From positions 1 through 64,000 of the forward strand of contig CABYQM010000003.1 in the NCBI GenBank assembly GCA_902521075.1: 64,000 bases of DNA, given 5' to 3'. The notes under the pieces were generated by a model. That model searched no databases. It worked only from the letters and a program-made list of their open reading frames with translations, and was not told the DNA's origin. The DNA comes from an uncultured Pelagibacteraceae bacterium (GTDB lineage: Bacteria; Pseudomonadota; Alphaproteobacteria; Pelagibacterales; Pelagibacteraceae). Below are positions 1 through 9,796 of this stretch, in pieces (within the stretch, counting starts at the first letter, position 1; each line of letters starts with the position of its first letter). The position numbers and the translations under genes are program-made.

Positions 1-1
1 A

Positions 2-478
2 AAAAATTTCAAAAAAATAATAGATAATTTGTATTTAAATTTAAAAATCAAACACAAAGTGTTTGTACATAGAGATTTTCACGTCTCAAACATGATGTTT
101 TATAAAAATAAAATCGCTTTAATAGATAGTCAAGATGCTGTATTGGGTAATCCAGCATATGATTTGGCCTCACTTATAGATGATGTAAGAATTAAAACTT
201 CAAATAGTTTTAAGTCAAATATTTTAAAAGTATTTCTTAGTAAATTTAAGTATAAAAATGAATCTCAATTTATTAATGATTTTGAAATTTTATCTGTTCT
301 AAGAAATCTAAAAATAATTGGTATATTCACAAGACTTGCAAAAAGAGATAAAAAAAGAAAATATCTAAAATTAATACCTTATGCGTGGAAATTAATCGAT
401 AATCGTATTAAAAATAATCCAAATTTCCATGATTTAAAAAATTTTCTACAAAAAAACCCAAGAATAAAAAAAATATGA
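2..478 (+). CDS. Aminoglycoside phosphotransferase/choline kinase-like protein, AmgK-like (5' truncated by window edge)
   Basis: Kinase motif VHRDFHVSNMM...ALIDSQDAVLGNPAYDLASL; frame is open to the window start, so the TTG start at 29 in the ORF track is probably not real; followed by a MurU-like gene with a 4-nt overlap. Confidence 0.75.
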   Translation, partial: KNFKKIIDNLYLNLKIKHKVFVHRDFHVSNMMFYKNKIALIDSQDAVLGNPAYDLASLIDDVRIKTSNSFKSNILKVFLSKFKYKNESQFINDFEILSVLRNLKIIGIFTRLAKRDKKRKYLKLIPYAWKLIDNRIKNNPNFHDLKNFLQKNPRIKKI

Positions 479-1167
479 AAATTAAAACAGCAATAATTTT
501 ATGTGCAGGATTTGGAAAAAGATTAATGCCATTGACTGAGAAAACACCAAAACCACTCTTAAAAATTAATGAGATTAGCTTATTAGAAAATACTATAAAT
601 TTGATAAAAGTATTAGAAATAAAATCTTTAAAAATTAATACTTTCTATTTAAGTGATAAAATAAAAGATTTCATTTTTTCAAATAATTTTGGTTTAGAAA
701 TTCAAATTATAGAAGATGGTAAAGAAATATTAGATACAGGGGGTGGTCTTTTAAATGTAGTAAATAATTCAGTTGAAACAGATTTTATAGTTTTCAATCC
801 TGATACAATTTGGAACGCTGAATATGTAAATGAAATTAAGAAGATGGAAAATATATATTTTAAAAATAACTTAGAAAATATTTTAATGGTTGTAAAAAAA
901 GATTTAAGTTTTGATAAAAGACTTAAAGGTGATTTTTCTATGGATGGCAACAATTTAAAAAAGAACAATGATAAAAATTATATTTATACAGGGTGTCAAA
1001 TTATAAATAAAAAAATATTTAAAAATTTTTCAAAAAAAATATTTTCAATGAATGAGATTTGGGATAACTACATTGAAAAGGAAAACTTGCATGGTTTCGA
1101 GAGTGGTATTGAGTTTCTTCATTTAACAGATAAAGATATTTACGAAAAACTTCTTCAAAAAGGTTAG
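475..1167 (+). CDS. Nucleotidyltransferase, MurU-like (NDP-sugar pyrophosphorylase family)
   Basis: N-terminal AIILCAGFGKRLMPLTEKTPKPLL signature of sugar-phosphate nucleotidyltransferases; coupled to the AmgK-like gene. Confidence 0.8.
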   Translation: MKIKTAIILCAGFGKRLMPLTEKTPKPLLKINEISLLENTINLIKVLEIKSLKINTFYLSDKIKDFIFSNNFGLEIQIIEDGKEILDTGGGLLNVVNNSVETDFIVFNPDTIWNAEYVNEIKKMENIYFKNNLENILMVVKKDLSFDKRLKGDFSMDGNNLKKNNDKNYIYTGCQIINKKIFKNFSKKIFSMNEIWDNYIEKENLHGFESGIEFLHLTDKDIYEKLLQKG

Positions 1168-1874
1168 AATTTAATTAAATCCTTAGATCTACTCTGATCT
1201 AGGTATTCAGCTTCTTTTATATTCTTTTTTTCAAATTTCAAAAGTAAAGGATTTCCTGTTGGTATTTCAAGTTTAGAAATTTCATTGTTATCAATTTTAA
1301 ATAAATATTTTAATAGTGATCTAATAGAATTACCATGAGCAGATATAATTATATTATCCTGCAAATTTTTTTCTATGTTTTCAACAAAATAGGGCACAAC
1401 TCTTTCATAAGTATCTTTGAGAGACTCTGTATCTGGAATTAGTTTACGGGGTATATCATTGTAAATACTTATATTTTTTGGATGATATGGACTATTTGTA
1501 TTCAATGGGTTTGGTGGATTATCCCAAGATCTTCTGAATTTGTGAACTTCTTCTTCTCCTAATTTTTTTCTCATTTCATCTTTGTTTAATCCTGTCAGCG
1601 ATCCGTAGTGCCTTTCATTTAATTGCCAGGCCTTAATAATATTATCTGGTTTTACTCTAATTGTATTTAAAATGAGTTTTAAAGTATCAATCGATCTTAG
1701 TTGATAAGAAGTATAAAAATGTTTGATTTCTAAATTTAATTTTTTTATTAACTCTCCTGCTTTGCAGGCTTCTAATTTTCCTTGTGGTGCAAGCTCAACG
1801 TCGACCCATCCTGTAAATTTGTTTTCTAAATTCCATTCGCTTTGACCATGCCTAACAAGTATTAAGTGACTCAT
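1164..1874 (-). CDS. gpmA: 2,3-bisphosphoglycerate-dependent phosphoglycerate mutase
   Basis: LILVRHGQSEWNLENKFTGWVDVELAPQG and NERHYGSLTGLNK motifs. Confidence 0.95.
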   Translation of the reverse strand: MSHLILVRHGQSEWNLENKFTGWVDVELAPQGKLEACKAGELIKKLNLEIKHFYTSYQLRSIDTLKLILNTIRVKPDNIIKAWQLNERHYGSLTGLNKDEMRKKLGEEEVHKFRRSWDNPPNPLNTNSPYHPKNISIYNDIPRKLIPDTESLKDTYERVVPYFVENIEKNLQDNIIISAHGNSIRSLLKYLFKIDNNEISKLEIPTGNPLLLKFEKKNIKEAEYLDQSRSKDLIKF

Positions 1875-2070
1875 TTACGATTTTGAATATAGATTAACTA
1901 TGAATATCATAAAACAATTATTTTACTTATCTACTATTAATTTTTATTATTTTGCAATTCTACTATTTAATAATTTTCTAAAGATGATTTGAAATAAATG
2001 ATATGTTTGGTAATATATATGTTTTTATATCATTTTTAATTTTTGAAATAATATAATAGGGTAGATAGCA

Positions 2071-2379
2071 ATGAGTTCATTTGATGATAGAAAAAAAGGT
2101 TTTGAAAAAAAATTTGCTCATGATGAGGAAAAGCAATTCAAAATTAATGCAAGAAAAAATAAATATTTAGGAGAGTGGGCCTCACAAATTTTGGGATACG
2201 ATGAGGAAAAAAAAAATCAATATGTTCAAGATGTAATTAAAGCAGATTTTGCCGAGGCAGGTGATGAAGATGTTTATAGAAAGCTTTATGAAGATTTAAA
2301 AGACAAAAATATATCAGAAGATCAAATTAGAAAAAAAATGCAAGAATGTAATGAAAAAGCAACTACTGAAGTTAGTTAG
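2071..2379 (+). CDS. DUF1476 protein, F1F0-ATPase zeta-type inhibitor subunit
   Basis: FDDRKKGFEKKFAHDEEKQFKINARKNKYLGEWA is typical of the alphaproteobacterial zeta/DUF1476 family. Confidence 0.85.
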   Translation: MSSFDDRKKGFEKKFAHDEEKQFKINARKNKYLGEWASQILGYDEEKKNQYVQDVIKADFAEAGDEDVYRKLYEDLKDKNISEDQIRKKMQECNEKATTEVS

Positions 2380-2863
2380 TTTTCTATTTTTATTTACATT
2401 TGTAGCAACAAATTACTTACTGTCAGAAACAATCCTAATTTCAGATAACGTTAAAATAATTGATGGTGATACAATCTTATTAGATAATAAAAAAATTCGT
2501 TTTTCAGGAATAGATGCACCAGAAACTAAATTTAAAGGAAAGCAACAGTTTTGCTTAAAAAATAAAAAAAAACTTAATTGTGGAAAAATTTCAAAAAATT
2601 CTCTTACAGAAAAAATTATAAATAAAAAATTAAAATGTTTAATCGAGCCCCAAAAAGACTATTTTGGAAGGTATTTAGGTGAGTGTTTTATCAATAATGA
2701 GAGTGTTTCAGCTTACATGGTAAGAAATGGATTAGCCTTTGATTATCCAAAATATTCAAAAAAAAAATATTCTAAAGATCAAATTTATGCAAAAAACAAT
2801 AAGTTAGGTTTATGGAGTATGGAATTTGATTATCCATGGATATGGAGAAAAAATAATAGATAA
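2351..2863 (+). CDS. Secreted thermonuclease-family (SNase-like) protein
   Basis: N-terminal signal peptide; IDGDTILLDNKKIRFSGIDAPET and KDYFGRYLGECFI motifs; overlaps the previous CDS by 29 nt in another frame. Confidence 0.8.
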   Translation: MKKQLLKLVSFLFLFTFVATNYLLSETILISDNVKIIDGDTILLDNKKIRFSGIDAPETKFKGKQQFCLKNKKKLNCGKISKNSLTEKIINKKLKCLIEPQKDYFGRYLGECFINNESVSAYMVRNGLAFDYPKYSKKKYSKDQIYAKNNKLGLWSMEFDYPWIWRKNNR

Positions 2864-2876
2864 TTTATATTAAACT

Positions 2877-3476
2877 GTGATTCTTTTTAGAAAGTATTTT
2901 TTATTTTTTGGTCTATTATTTTTAACTGCTTGCTCATCGATACCACGAAATACAGCAGATGGCTGTTCAATATTTTCTGAGAGATATCTTTGGTATAAAC
3001 ACGCGAAAAAAACTGAAAAAAAGTGGGGAACACCAATCAACTTACAATTAGCAATAATAAAAATGGAATCTGATTTTGACTGGCTCGCTAAGCCTGCACG
3101 TCAAAAATTATTTAAAGTTATACCTTATAAAAGACCTTCTAGTTCATTTGGATACTCACAAGCTATTAAAGGTACTTGGAAACAATATAAAGATGAGACT
3201 GGAAATAAATATGCTTTAAGAACTAGATTTAAAGATAGTGTTGATTTTATTGGCTGGTATACAAACAAAACGGAAAAAATTTTAAAGGTTTCAAAAAAAG
3301 ATGCTTTCAGACAATATATTGCTTATCATGAAGGCTGGGGAAATTATAAAAATTATAAAAACAATCAGAAAGTTATAGTATTGGCAAAAAAAGTAGAGGG
3401 TTATTCAAATAAATTCAAGAAGCAGCTTAATAAATGTAGTAAATCTTTGACTACTAGAAAATATATTATTTTTTAA
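2877..3476 (+). CDS. Lipoprotein, transglycosylase SLT-like domain
   Basis: GTG start; lipobox LTAC; ESDFDWLAKP...SSFGYSQAIKGTW...YIAYHEGWGNY resembles SLT lysozyme-like domains. Confidence 0.7.
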   Translation: MILFRKYFLFFGLLFLTACSSIPRNTADGCSIFSERYLWYKHAKKTEKKWGTPINLQLAIIKMESDFDWLAKPARQKLFKVIPYKRPSSSFGYSQAIKGTWKQYKDETGNKYALRTRFKDSVDFIGWYTNKTEKILKVSKKDAFRQYIAYHEGWGNYKNYKNNQKVIVLAKKVEGYSNKFKKQLNKCSKSLTTRKYIIF

Positions 3477-6400
3477 TCAATTGCTTTTCTAGCTCCAGAT
3501 CTACTGCATCTATTCTCTTGGTATTTTTTGCTAGTGTTAAATACATAGTTGGCGTCACATATAATGTAAAGAATGTTGAAATAATCATTCCACCAAAGAT
3601 TGTTGATCCAACTGCTAATCTAGACGCCTCACCTGCGCCTGGACCTATGTTACCTACTATAAGAGGCAACATTGCAATCATGGTGCTTAATGAAGTCATT
3701 ATGATGGGTCTTATTCTTAATTTGCAAGCTTCCATCAATGCTTCCTCAATTTTTGCACCTGTAGTTCGAATTTGATTAGTATAGTCGACGATTAAAATAC
3801 TATTTTTAGTGGATATACCGATTAATATAATCAAGGCGATTTGTGAAAATATATTTATCGAACTATTTAGAAATAAAATGAATACAAGACCTCCAAAAAC
3901 TGCAAGAGGCACAGTCAATATTATAATAAATGGATGGACAAAGGAGTTAAAAGTAGCAGCCATTACTAAATATGCAGTTATTAATGCTAAAGCGAAAATA
4001 AGAAATATTTCGTTACTAGTCTCTTTTAGTTCTTCAGACTTACCTTTCCAAGTTATTTGATTTTGAGGAGCAACTCTCAACATTACGTCTTCTAAATATT
4101 TTATAGCTTCAGACAATGTGTATTCTTCAGATAAAGCTGCCGATATAGTTACTGCTCTTTGTCTATTATATCTAGGTAATGACTCAGCAGTTCCTTTCTC
4201 TTCAAATTCCACCAAACTTGCAACTGACACTAATTTTCCTGTAGTTTCAGATCTTACAAAAATCTTTGATAAGCCATCTTTATCTCTTCTATCTGCTAAA
4301 TACTGCTGAAGAATAATGGGATATTCTCTTCCTTCTTTATTATATGTTGTAACCCTCTTTCCACCGTATAATGTTTCTAGTGTTCTGCCTATATTCTCTA
4401 TTGAAACTCCTAAATCATTTGCTCTATTTTTGTTAGTAATTAATTTTACTTCAGGTTTATTTTTTGTGTAATCACTTTCAATTCTAAACATATTTCTATT
4501 TCTTCTTAGCTCTCTTAAAACTTGGCTTTGAATTTGTTCTAACTCTTCATAACTTGTCCCATAAATCACCATTTGAACAGGTTTATTGTAGCTAGAAACT
4601 CTTATAGATTGAGGTGATATAGGAAACGCAAACGTCTCAGGCACACTAACAACTTGTCCAATAGCTTCTCTTAAAACAACTTGTGTGCTCTTTTCTCTAT
4701 TTTTCCATTCATCTAAAAGTGCTATTATAATAAAAGTATTATATGAAGTTGCGGACTTACCAAAACCAGGTACCCTCATAATTAATCTTTGGTAAGGGCT
4801 GTCTTCTGCTTGTAACAATTTTAATATTCTTCCCTCAATTATTTGGGCTTTTTCTTGTGTGTACTCGAATGAACTTCCTTCGTCTGTGGAACCTATAATT
4901 AAATAAGCTCCTCTATCTTCTAATGGTATCAATTCTTTTTTTGTGAAATTAAATAAATAAACTGAGGCTGCAATTAACAGAATTATAAATATCGAAATTG
5001 TTTTCTGTTTATTAATCCAAAATTTTAGGGTATCGGTATAAAATTCTGTAAAAGATTTAAATCCATTATTGAATTTTTTTACAAAAAAATTAATTTTTTC
5101 TTTTTTATTTAAAAATTTACTTCCCAACATTGGTGAAAGAGTTAAAGCTACAAACGAAGAAACAACAATTGAGAAAGATAGTGCTATTGCAGTTTCCTTA
5201 AACAAGGTACCAGCTATACCTTCTATAAAAATTAAAGGTAAAAAAACTGCAACTAAGATTAAAGTTGTAGCTATTATCGCAAATGTTATTTGTCTTGAGC
5301 CTTTATAAGCAGCTACAAGTGGCGTTTCTCCTTTTTCAATTCTTGTATAAATTGCATCTGTCATTATTACAGAATCATCAGTTATTATTCCAATTGCTAA
5401 AATAAAACTTAGGAGAACAAATATATTTATAGAAAGATCAAATATATATAAACCTAAAAACGAACCAATTAAACTTACTGGCAAAGCTACAGCTGGTACA
5501 ATTACAGCTTTTAGGTTTCCTAAAAACAAGTAAATTATTACTACAACCAAAATAAAAGCAATAATTAAACTTTTATAAACTTCCTGTATTGCAGTTCCTA
5601 CGTAAGTTGCTCTATTAAATGCTATTTCTAACTTTAAACCATCTGGTAAAGATTGATTTAGAACGTTTATTTTCTCTTTGATTTGATTTGAAAGTTCGAC
5701 AGTTGATGCTCCACTTTTTGCGTATATTCCAATCCCAACTGTTTTTAAATTAGCTGCATTTTTTCTTTGAGCTTTAAATAAAGTTTTCTCAGAAACTGGA
5801 CCAAGCTCAACATTTGCAATATCAGAAAGGGTTGTGACTTTATCTTTGTTTTTCTTAAGAGGAAGCTGCTTGATTGTTTCAATGTTAGAGTAAGACTTAT
5901 CAATATTAAGAGTTAAATCTTTGTTACTAGCTTCTAAAGTTCCAGCGGGGATGTTTATATTTTCATTTCTTAATGCTCTCTCGACTTCCTGAATAGTAAG
6001 ATTATTGGCTGCTAATTTGATAGGATCTACCCAAACTCTAACGCTTAGTTCTCTTAATCCACCGACTAAAATTCTACCAACATTTGGTACGCTCGAAAAG
6101 GCATCTATAAGATATCTTTCTGCATAATCACCCAAATCCAAATCATTCCAAGTTGGTGACGATAGCGCAACCCACATTGTGGTAGTAAAACCTGCTGCTT
6201 GTTTCAAAATTTGAGGCGGGTTTGCTTGATCTGGTAAATTGTCCGCAACTCTTGATACTCTTTCTCTTATGTCATTTGCTGCATCATCTAAATCTATATC
6301 TGTATTAAAATAAATATTAATTCTACTTCTTCCATTAAGCGAACTAGAATCAATGTTCTTAATTCCTTCCGCTCCTCCTATAACATCTTCTATTTTTTGT

Positions 6401-6594
6401 GTTATTTCTTCGTCAACAATTTCAGCTGAAGCAGATTTATAATCAGTTTGTACTTGTACCACTGGAGGCTGAATGCCATCTGGTAATTCTCTAACAGGTA
6501 ATTCCCAAAATACAAAAATTCCAAAAATAATTAGTATCATTGACATTACCCATGCAACGACAGGTCTTTTAATACTAACTTCAGTTATATACAT
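3466..6594 (-). CDS. RND efflux transporter permease (AcrB/MexF family)
   Basis: 1042 aa; N-terminal SIKRPVVAWVMSMILIIFGIF, internal duplication of TM/periplasmic domains, GIITDDSVIMTDAI and GISTKNSILIVDY TM4/TM10-type motifs. Confidence 0.95.
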   Translation of the reverse strand: MYITEVSIKRPVVAWVMSMILIIFGIFVFWELPVRELPDGIQPPVVQVQTDYKSASAEIVDEEITQKIEDVIGGAEGIKNIDSSSLNGRSRINIYFNTDIDLDDAANDIRERVSRVADNLPDQANPPQILKQAAGFTTTMWVALSSPTWNDLDLGDYAERYLIDAFSSVPNVGRILVGGLRELSVRVWVDPIKLAANNLTIQEVERALRNENINIPAGTLEASNKDLTLNIDKSYSNIETIKQLPLKKNKDKVTTLSDIANVELGPVSEKTLFKAQRKNAANLKTVGIGIYAKSGASTVELSNQIKEKINVLNQSLPDGLKLEIAFNRATYVGTAIQEVYKSLIIAFILVVVIIYLFLGNLKAVIVPAVALPVSLIGSFLGLYIFDLSINIFVLLSFILAIGIITDDSVIMTDAIYTRIEKGETPLVAAYKGSRQITFAIIATTLILVAVFLPLIFIEGIAGTLFKETAIALSFSIVVSSFVALTLSPMLGSKFLNKKEKINFFVKKFNNGFKSFTEFYTDTLKFWINKQKTISIFIILLIAASVYLFNFTKKELIPLEDRGAYLIIGSTDEGSSFEYTQEKAQIIEGRILKLLQAEDSPYQRLIMRVPGFGKSATSYNTFIIIALLDEWKNREKSTQVVLREAIGQVVSVPETFAFPISPQSIRVSSYNKPVQMVIYGTSYEELEQIQSQVLRELRRNRNMFRIESDYTKNKPEVKLITNKNRANDLGVSIENIGRTLETLYGGKRVTTYNKEGREYPIILQQYLADRRDKDGLSKIFVRSETTGKLVSVASLVEFEEKGTAESLPRYNRQRAVTISAALSEEYTLSEAIKYLEDVMLRVAPQNQITWKGKSEELKETSNEIFLIFALALITAYLVMAATFNSFVHPFIIILTVPLAVFGGLVFILFLNSSINIFSQIALIILIGISTKNSILIVDYTNQIRTTGAKIEEALMEACKLRIRPIIMTSLSTMIAMLPLIVGNIGPGAGEASRLAVGSTIFGGMIISTFFTLYVTPTMYLTLAKNTKRIDAVDLELEKQLIKK

Positions 6595-6601
6595 GTATTA
6601 A

Positions 6602-7618
6602 TTATTTTTTATTTTCTTGTTTTTCAGAGTCAGACTTTTTAAATATATTTAATTTTTGTAACCACGCAAACATACCATTCTTGTTTTCTTTAGTATCTTT
6701 TTTCTTTTTTCCACCCCAACCAGATTTGTTTTGATTAGCTACTTTAGCACCCTTTTTTATAGGTCTTATTATTAAATTTGGTCTGACTTTTTTTGTGCCC
6801 TCAGCAACAACTTTGTCACCAACTTTTAGACCATTTAAAACTTCAACAAAACCAAGGTATCTATCGCCAGTATCAATATTTGTTTTTAATACTTTATTTT
6901 TTTCGTCAACTTTATAGATAAATATATTATCACCTTCCACTATTGTGCTGGTATCCGGGATACTTAAGCTTTCTCTTGTATCATATTTTATTGAAATTTC
7001 TAAAAACGAGCCAGGCAAAATTTCACCAGATGTATTATCCATTTTTATCCTTGTTGGTAATGATCTAGTATCCTCACTAATTCGGCTAGCTAACGAGTCA
7101 ACTTCACCTTTATAGGTTTTATCTTTGTATCCAGAAAATTTTATATCAACAGGTAAACCAACCTTAATAAATGGTACAAACATTTCAGGTATATCTACAT
7201 CACAATAGATAATACTGGTATTTTCGAGATTAATTAAGATTGAAGATTTTGAAACTTCGATGTCTTCTGAAAATTCTCTTTTTCCAATTGTTCCATCAAA
7301 CTGAGCAGTAATTTTTCTATTTTTAAGTTCTGCAATTACATCACCTTTTTTTACTTTTTGATTAAAGTTGATAGGTTTAAGTATTTCATACTTCTCAATT
7401 TTATAGGATTGTGTTTTAAATGGTCTTGCTGTTCCGTATGTGCTTATTAAATTTTCAAAAACTCTATTTTCAGCTGCAGTAACAATTATTCCTGGAGGTG
7501 GTCTTTTACTAAATTTCTTCTTAAAATGATTTCCAATCATTGTTCTACCAACAATCACTGTAGCTATAATTAAAAAGAAAATTATTATTATGCTTGTAAT
7601 TTTTGTTGATCTTTTCAT
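6602..7618 (-). CDS. RND efflux periplasmic adaptor subunit (membrane fusion protein)
   Basis: N-terminal TM, lipoyl/barrel-sandwich features (VKKGDVIAELKN...GTIGKREFSED), upstream of the RND permease; Lys-rich C-terminal tail. Confidence 0.88.
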   Translation of the reverse strand: MKRSTKITSIIIIFFLIIATVIVGRTMIGNHFKKKFSKRPPPGIIVTAAENRVFENLISTYGTARPFKTQSYKIEKYEILKPINFNQKVKKGDVIAELKNRKITAQFDGTIGKREFSEDIEVSKSSILINLENTSIIYCDVDIPEMFVPFIKVGLPVDIKFSGYKDKTYKGEVDSLASRISEDTRSLPTRIKMDNTSGEILPGSFLEISIKYDTRESLSIPDTSTIVEGDNIFIYKVDEKNKVLKTNIDTGDRYLGFVEVLNGLKVGDKVVAEGTKKVRPNLIIRPIKKGAKVANQNKSGWGGKKKKDTKENKNGMFAWLQKLNIFKKSDSEKQENKK

Positions 7619-7621
7619 ATT

Positions 7622-8434
7622 TTATATTTTACCATATTCAGCCCATGAACCATCATAAATGACTGGAAGATACTTATTATTTACTTGAGAATATGCAAGT
7701 GCCAAAACACATGCTGTGATCCCAGAACCGCACGAAAACACTACATTTACTGCGTCATTTAAAGATAAATCTTTAAAATAAGTAGAAATTTCAGATTTAC
7801 TTTTAAAAGTAAAATCGTCATTGATAAGGGTTTTAAACGGTAAGCAAATTGAATTAGGTATTGAACCACTTCTCACATTTCTTCTTGGGTCTGGAGTTGT
7901 GCCATTAAAACGATCTTTGCTTCTCGCATCAACTAAATCAAATTTTTTTTTAATTATATTTTGGTCAATCTGATCTTTGCTCTTAACCATTCCATTATTT
8001 TCTTTTGCTTTATAGCTAGTTGTTTGAATAATTATATTATTAGTAGAAGTTATTCTTTTTTCTTTTTTCCATTTATTAAAACCTCCATCTAAAACATGTA
8101 CTTTCTTTTTATCATGGCCAAAGTAAATTAAATTAAACCATACTCTACAAGCACTTAAAACATCAGAATTATCATAAATCACAATTTCGTCTTCGTTAGA
8201 TATGCCCATAGATGATAGTATATTTTCCCACGAACTAATGTCCGTTAACATATGTGGTAAGTCGGTTGATTTATTACAATTTTTGTCGATATCAAAAAAA
8301 ATTGCATTTGGTATATGCTCTTTATTAAACTCTTCTTTACCACTTCTATTTGCTGCAGGCATATGCCAAGAGCCATCAATTATTTTTACATTTAAGAGAT
8401 TATTTTCTAGCCACTCAGTTGATATAAGTGACAT
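7622..8434 (-). CDS. sseA: Sulfurtransferase (3-mercaptopyruvate sulfurtransferase/rhodanese)
   Basis: Two rhodanese domains; active-site CGSGITACVLALA; WLENNLLNVKIIDGSWHMP. Confidence 0.9.
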   Translation of the reverse strand: MSLISTEWLENNLLNVKIIDGSWHMPAANRSGKEEFNKEHIPNAIFFDIDKNCNKSTDLPHMLTDISSWENILSSMGISNEDEIVIYDNSDVLSACRVWFNLIYFGHDKKKVHVLDGGFNKWKKEKRITSTNNIIIQTTSYKAKENNGMVKSKDQIDQNIIKKKFDLVDARSKDRFNGTTPDPRRNVRSGSIPNSICLPFKTLINDDFTFKSKSEISTYFKDLSLNDAVNVVFSCGSGITACVLALAYSQVNNKYLPVIYDGSWAEYGKI

Positions 8435-8880
8435 TAGAAACTTTTTTCCAAATATTTCTGATGATAATCTTCAGCTTTGTTATAATTTTTTGATTTTGAT
8501 ATTTTGGTAACGATTTTACCCTTAAATTTTTCATTAATTTCTTTCAATACTTTGTTAGCGATTTTATTTTGATTTTCATCATGAACAAATATTTCACTTC
8601 TATACTGAGTACCTACATCTGGACCTTGCCGGTTTAAAGTAGTTGGATCATGAAATTCAAAAAAGTTTCTTATTATTTCCTCATAAGAAATTTTAGTATT
8701 GTCAAATTCAACTTTAACTACTTCTGCGTGATTGGTGTCACCATAACATACTTCTTTATAAGATGTCTTCTCAGTATTACCTCCACAATATCCAACCTCT
8801 GTATTTATTACTCCATCTAACTTGCTAAATTTTATTTCGGGTCCCCAAAAACATCCAAGTGCTAAAGTTGCTATTTCCAT
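8434..8880 (-). CDS. msrA: Peptide-methionine (S)-S-oxide reductase
   Basis: GCFWGPE motif; VGYCGG; HDPTTLNRQGPDVGTQYRS. Confidence 0.95.
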   Translation of the reverse strand: MEIATLALGCFWGPEIKFSKLDGVINTEVGYCGGNTEKTSYKEVCYGDTNHAEVVKVEFDNTKISYEEIIRNFFEFHDPTTLNRQGPDVGTQYRSEIFVHDENQNKIANKVLKEINEKFKGKIVTKISKSKNYNKAEDYHQKYLEKSF

Positions 8881-8914
8881 TGCTAAAAATTTTAATTAAT
8901 CTAAAGTTATTATC

Positions 8915-9796
8915 ATGCTTTCCAAAAATCAATTAGGCTTTTTTTACATGTTTTTATCAATATGTGCCTTTTCATTTATGGATGTAATAGTCAAGTGGTC
9001 ATCAGATTATCCAATTGGACAGGTAATGTTCTTTAGAGGTCTATTTGGTATTTTGCCAATAATTTTTCTAGTTCCTAAGACAAGATTTAGAGATTTTTAC
9101 AAAACAAATAGACCAGGATTACATTTAATAAGATGTTGTTCAGGACTGATAGCTTTAGCTGCAATTTTTTTGGCACTAAGAAACCTACCACTTGCAACAG
9201 TGACAAGTATTTCATTTGCTGCACCTATATTTACAACTTTGCTATCAATATTTTTACTAAGTGAGAAAGTAGGAGTATATAGATGGGCCGCAGTATTTGT
9301 TGGTTTTATTGGTGTTTTAGTAATTACCCAACCAGGATTTTCTAGCTTAAATATTTATTATTTATTTCCAATTATCTTTTGTATTGGAATGTCTTACGTT
9401 GCAATTACAATTCGAAAACTTTCATCCACAGAACCAGTCTGGTTGATCTCATTCTTTTTTTCTTTTGCAATTACAATTGTTGGAGTTTTATCAATACCAT
9501 TTGGATGGATCATGCCAACTTTTAATGATTTCTTACTATTATGTACAATTGGCTTGTTGGGAGGAACAGCTAATTTATTATTAAGTCAATCATATAAATT
9601 ATCTGAGGTTTCTCTGGTTACACCTCTTAAATATTTAGGATTAATATTTGCAATATCTTTTGGATATTTTATTTGGGATGAAATTCCCACAATTAAAACA
9701 TTGATGGGTGCTTCACTGGTAATAATATCATCAATCATTATATTTCGAAGAGAAATATATTTAAATAAACAAGTAACGGTAAGTAGAAATGAGTAA
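8915..9796 (+). CDS. EamA/DMT-family transporter
   Basis: About 10 TM segments with two EamA-like halves. Confidence 0.88.
   Translation: MLSKNQLGFFYMFLSICAFSFMDVIVKWSSDYPIGQVMFFRGLFGILPIIFLVPKTRFRDFYKTNRPGLHLIRCCSGLIALAAIFLALRNLPLATVTSISFAAPIFTTLLSIFLLSEKVGVYRWAAVFVGFIGVLVITQPGFSSLNIYYLFPIIFCIGMSYVAITIRKLSSTEPVWLISFFFSFAITIVGVLSIPFGWIMPTFNDFLLLCTIGLLGGTANLLLSQSYKLSEVSLVTPLKYLGLIFAISFGYFIWDEIPTIKTLMGASLVIISSIIIFRREIYLNKQVTVSRNE

Noticed and set aside
29-31. TTG start of the first ORF in the track
   Set aside because: The frame is open to the window edge and the kinase domain needs more N-terminal sequence; the gene is truncated.
702-968. Minus-strand ORF inside the MurU-like gene
   Set aside because: Fully antisense to a conserved CDS; no recognisable domain; expected by chance in AT-rich DNA.
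1875-2070. Possible ncRNA or riboswitch in the longer gpmA/DUF1476 intergenic region
   Set aside because: Very AT-rich with no convincing GC stem or conserved motif seen by eye; most simply divergent promoters.
3518-5308. Several plus-strand ORFs antisense to the RND permease
   Set aside because: Shadow ORFs within a strongly conserved CDS.
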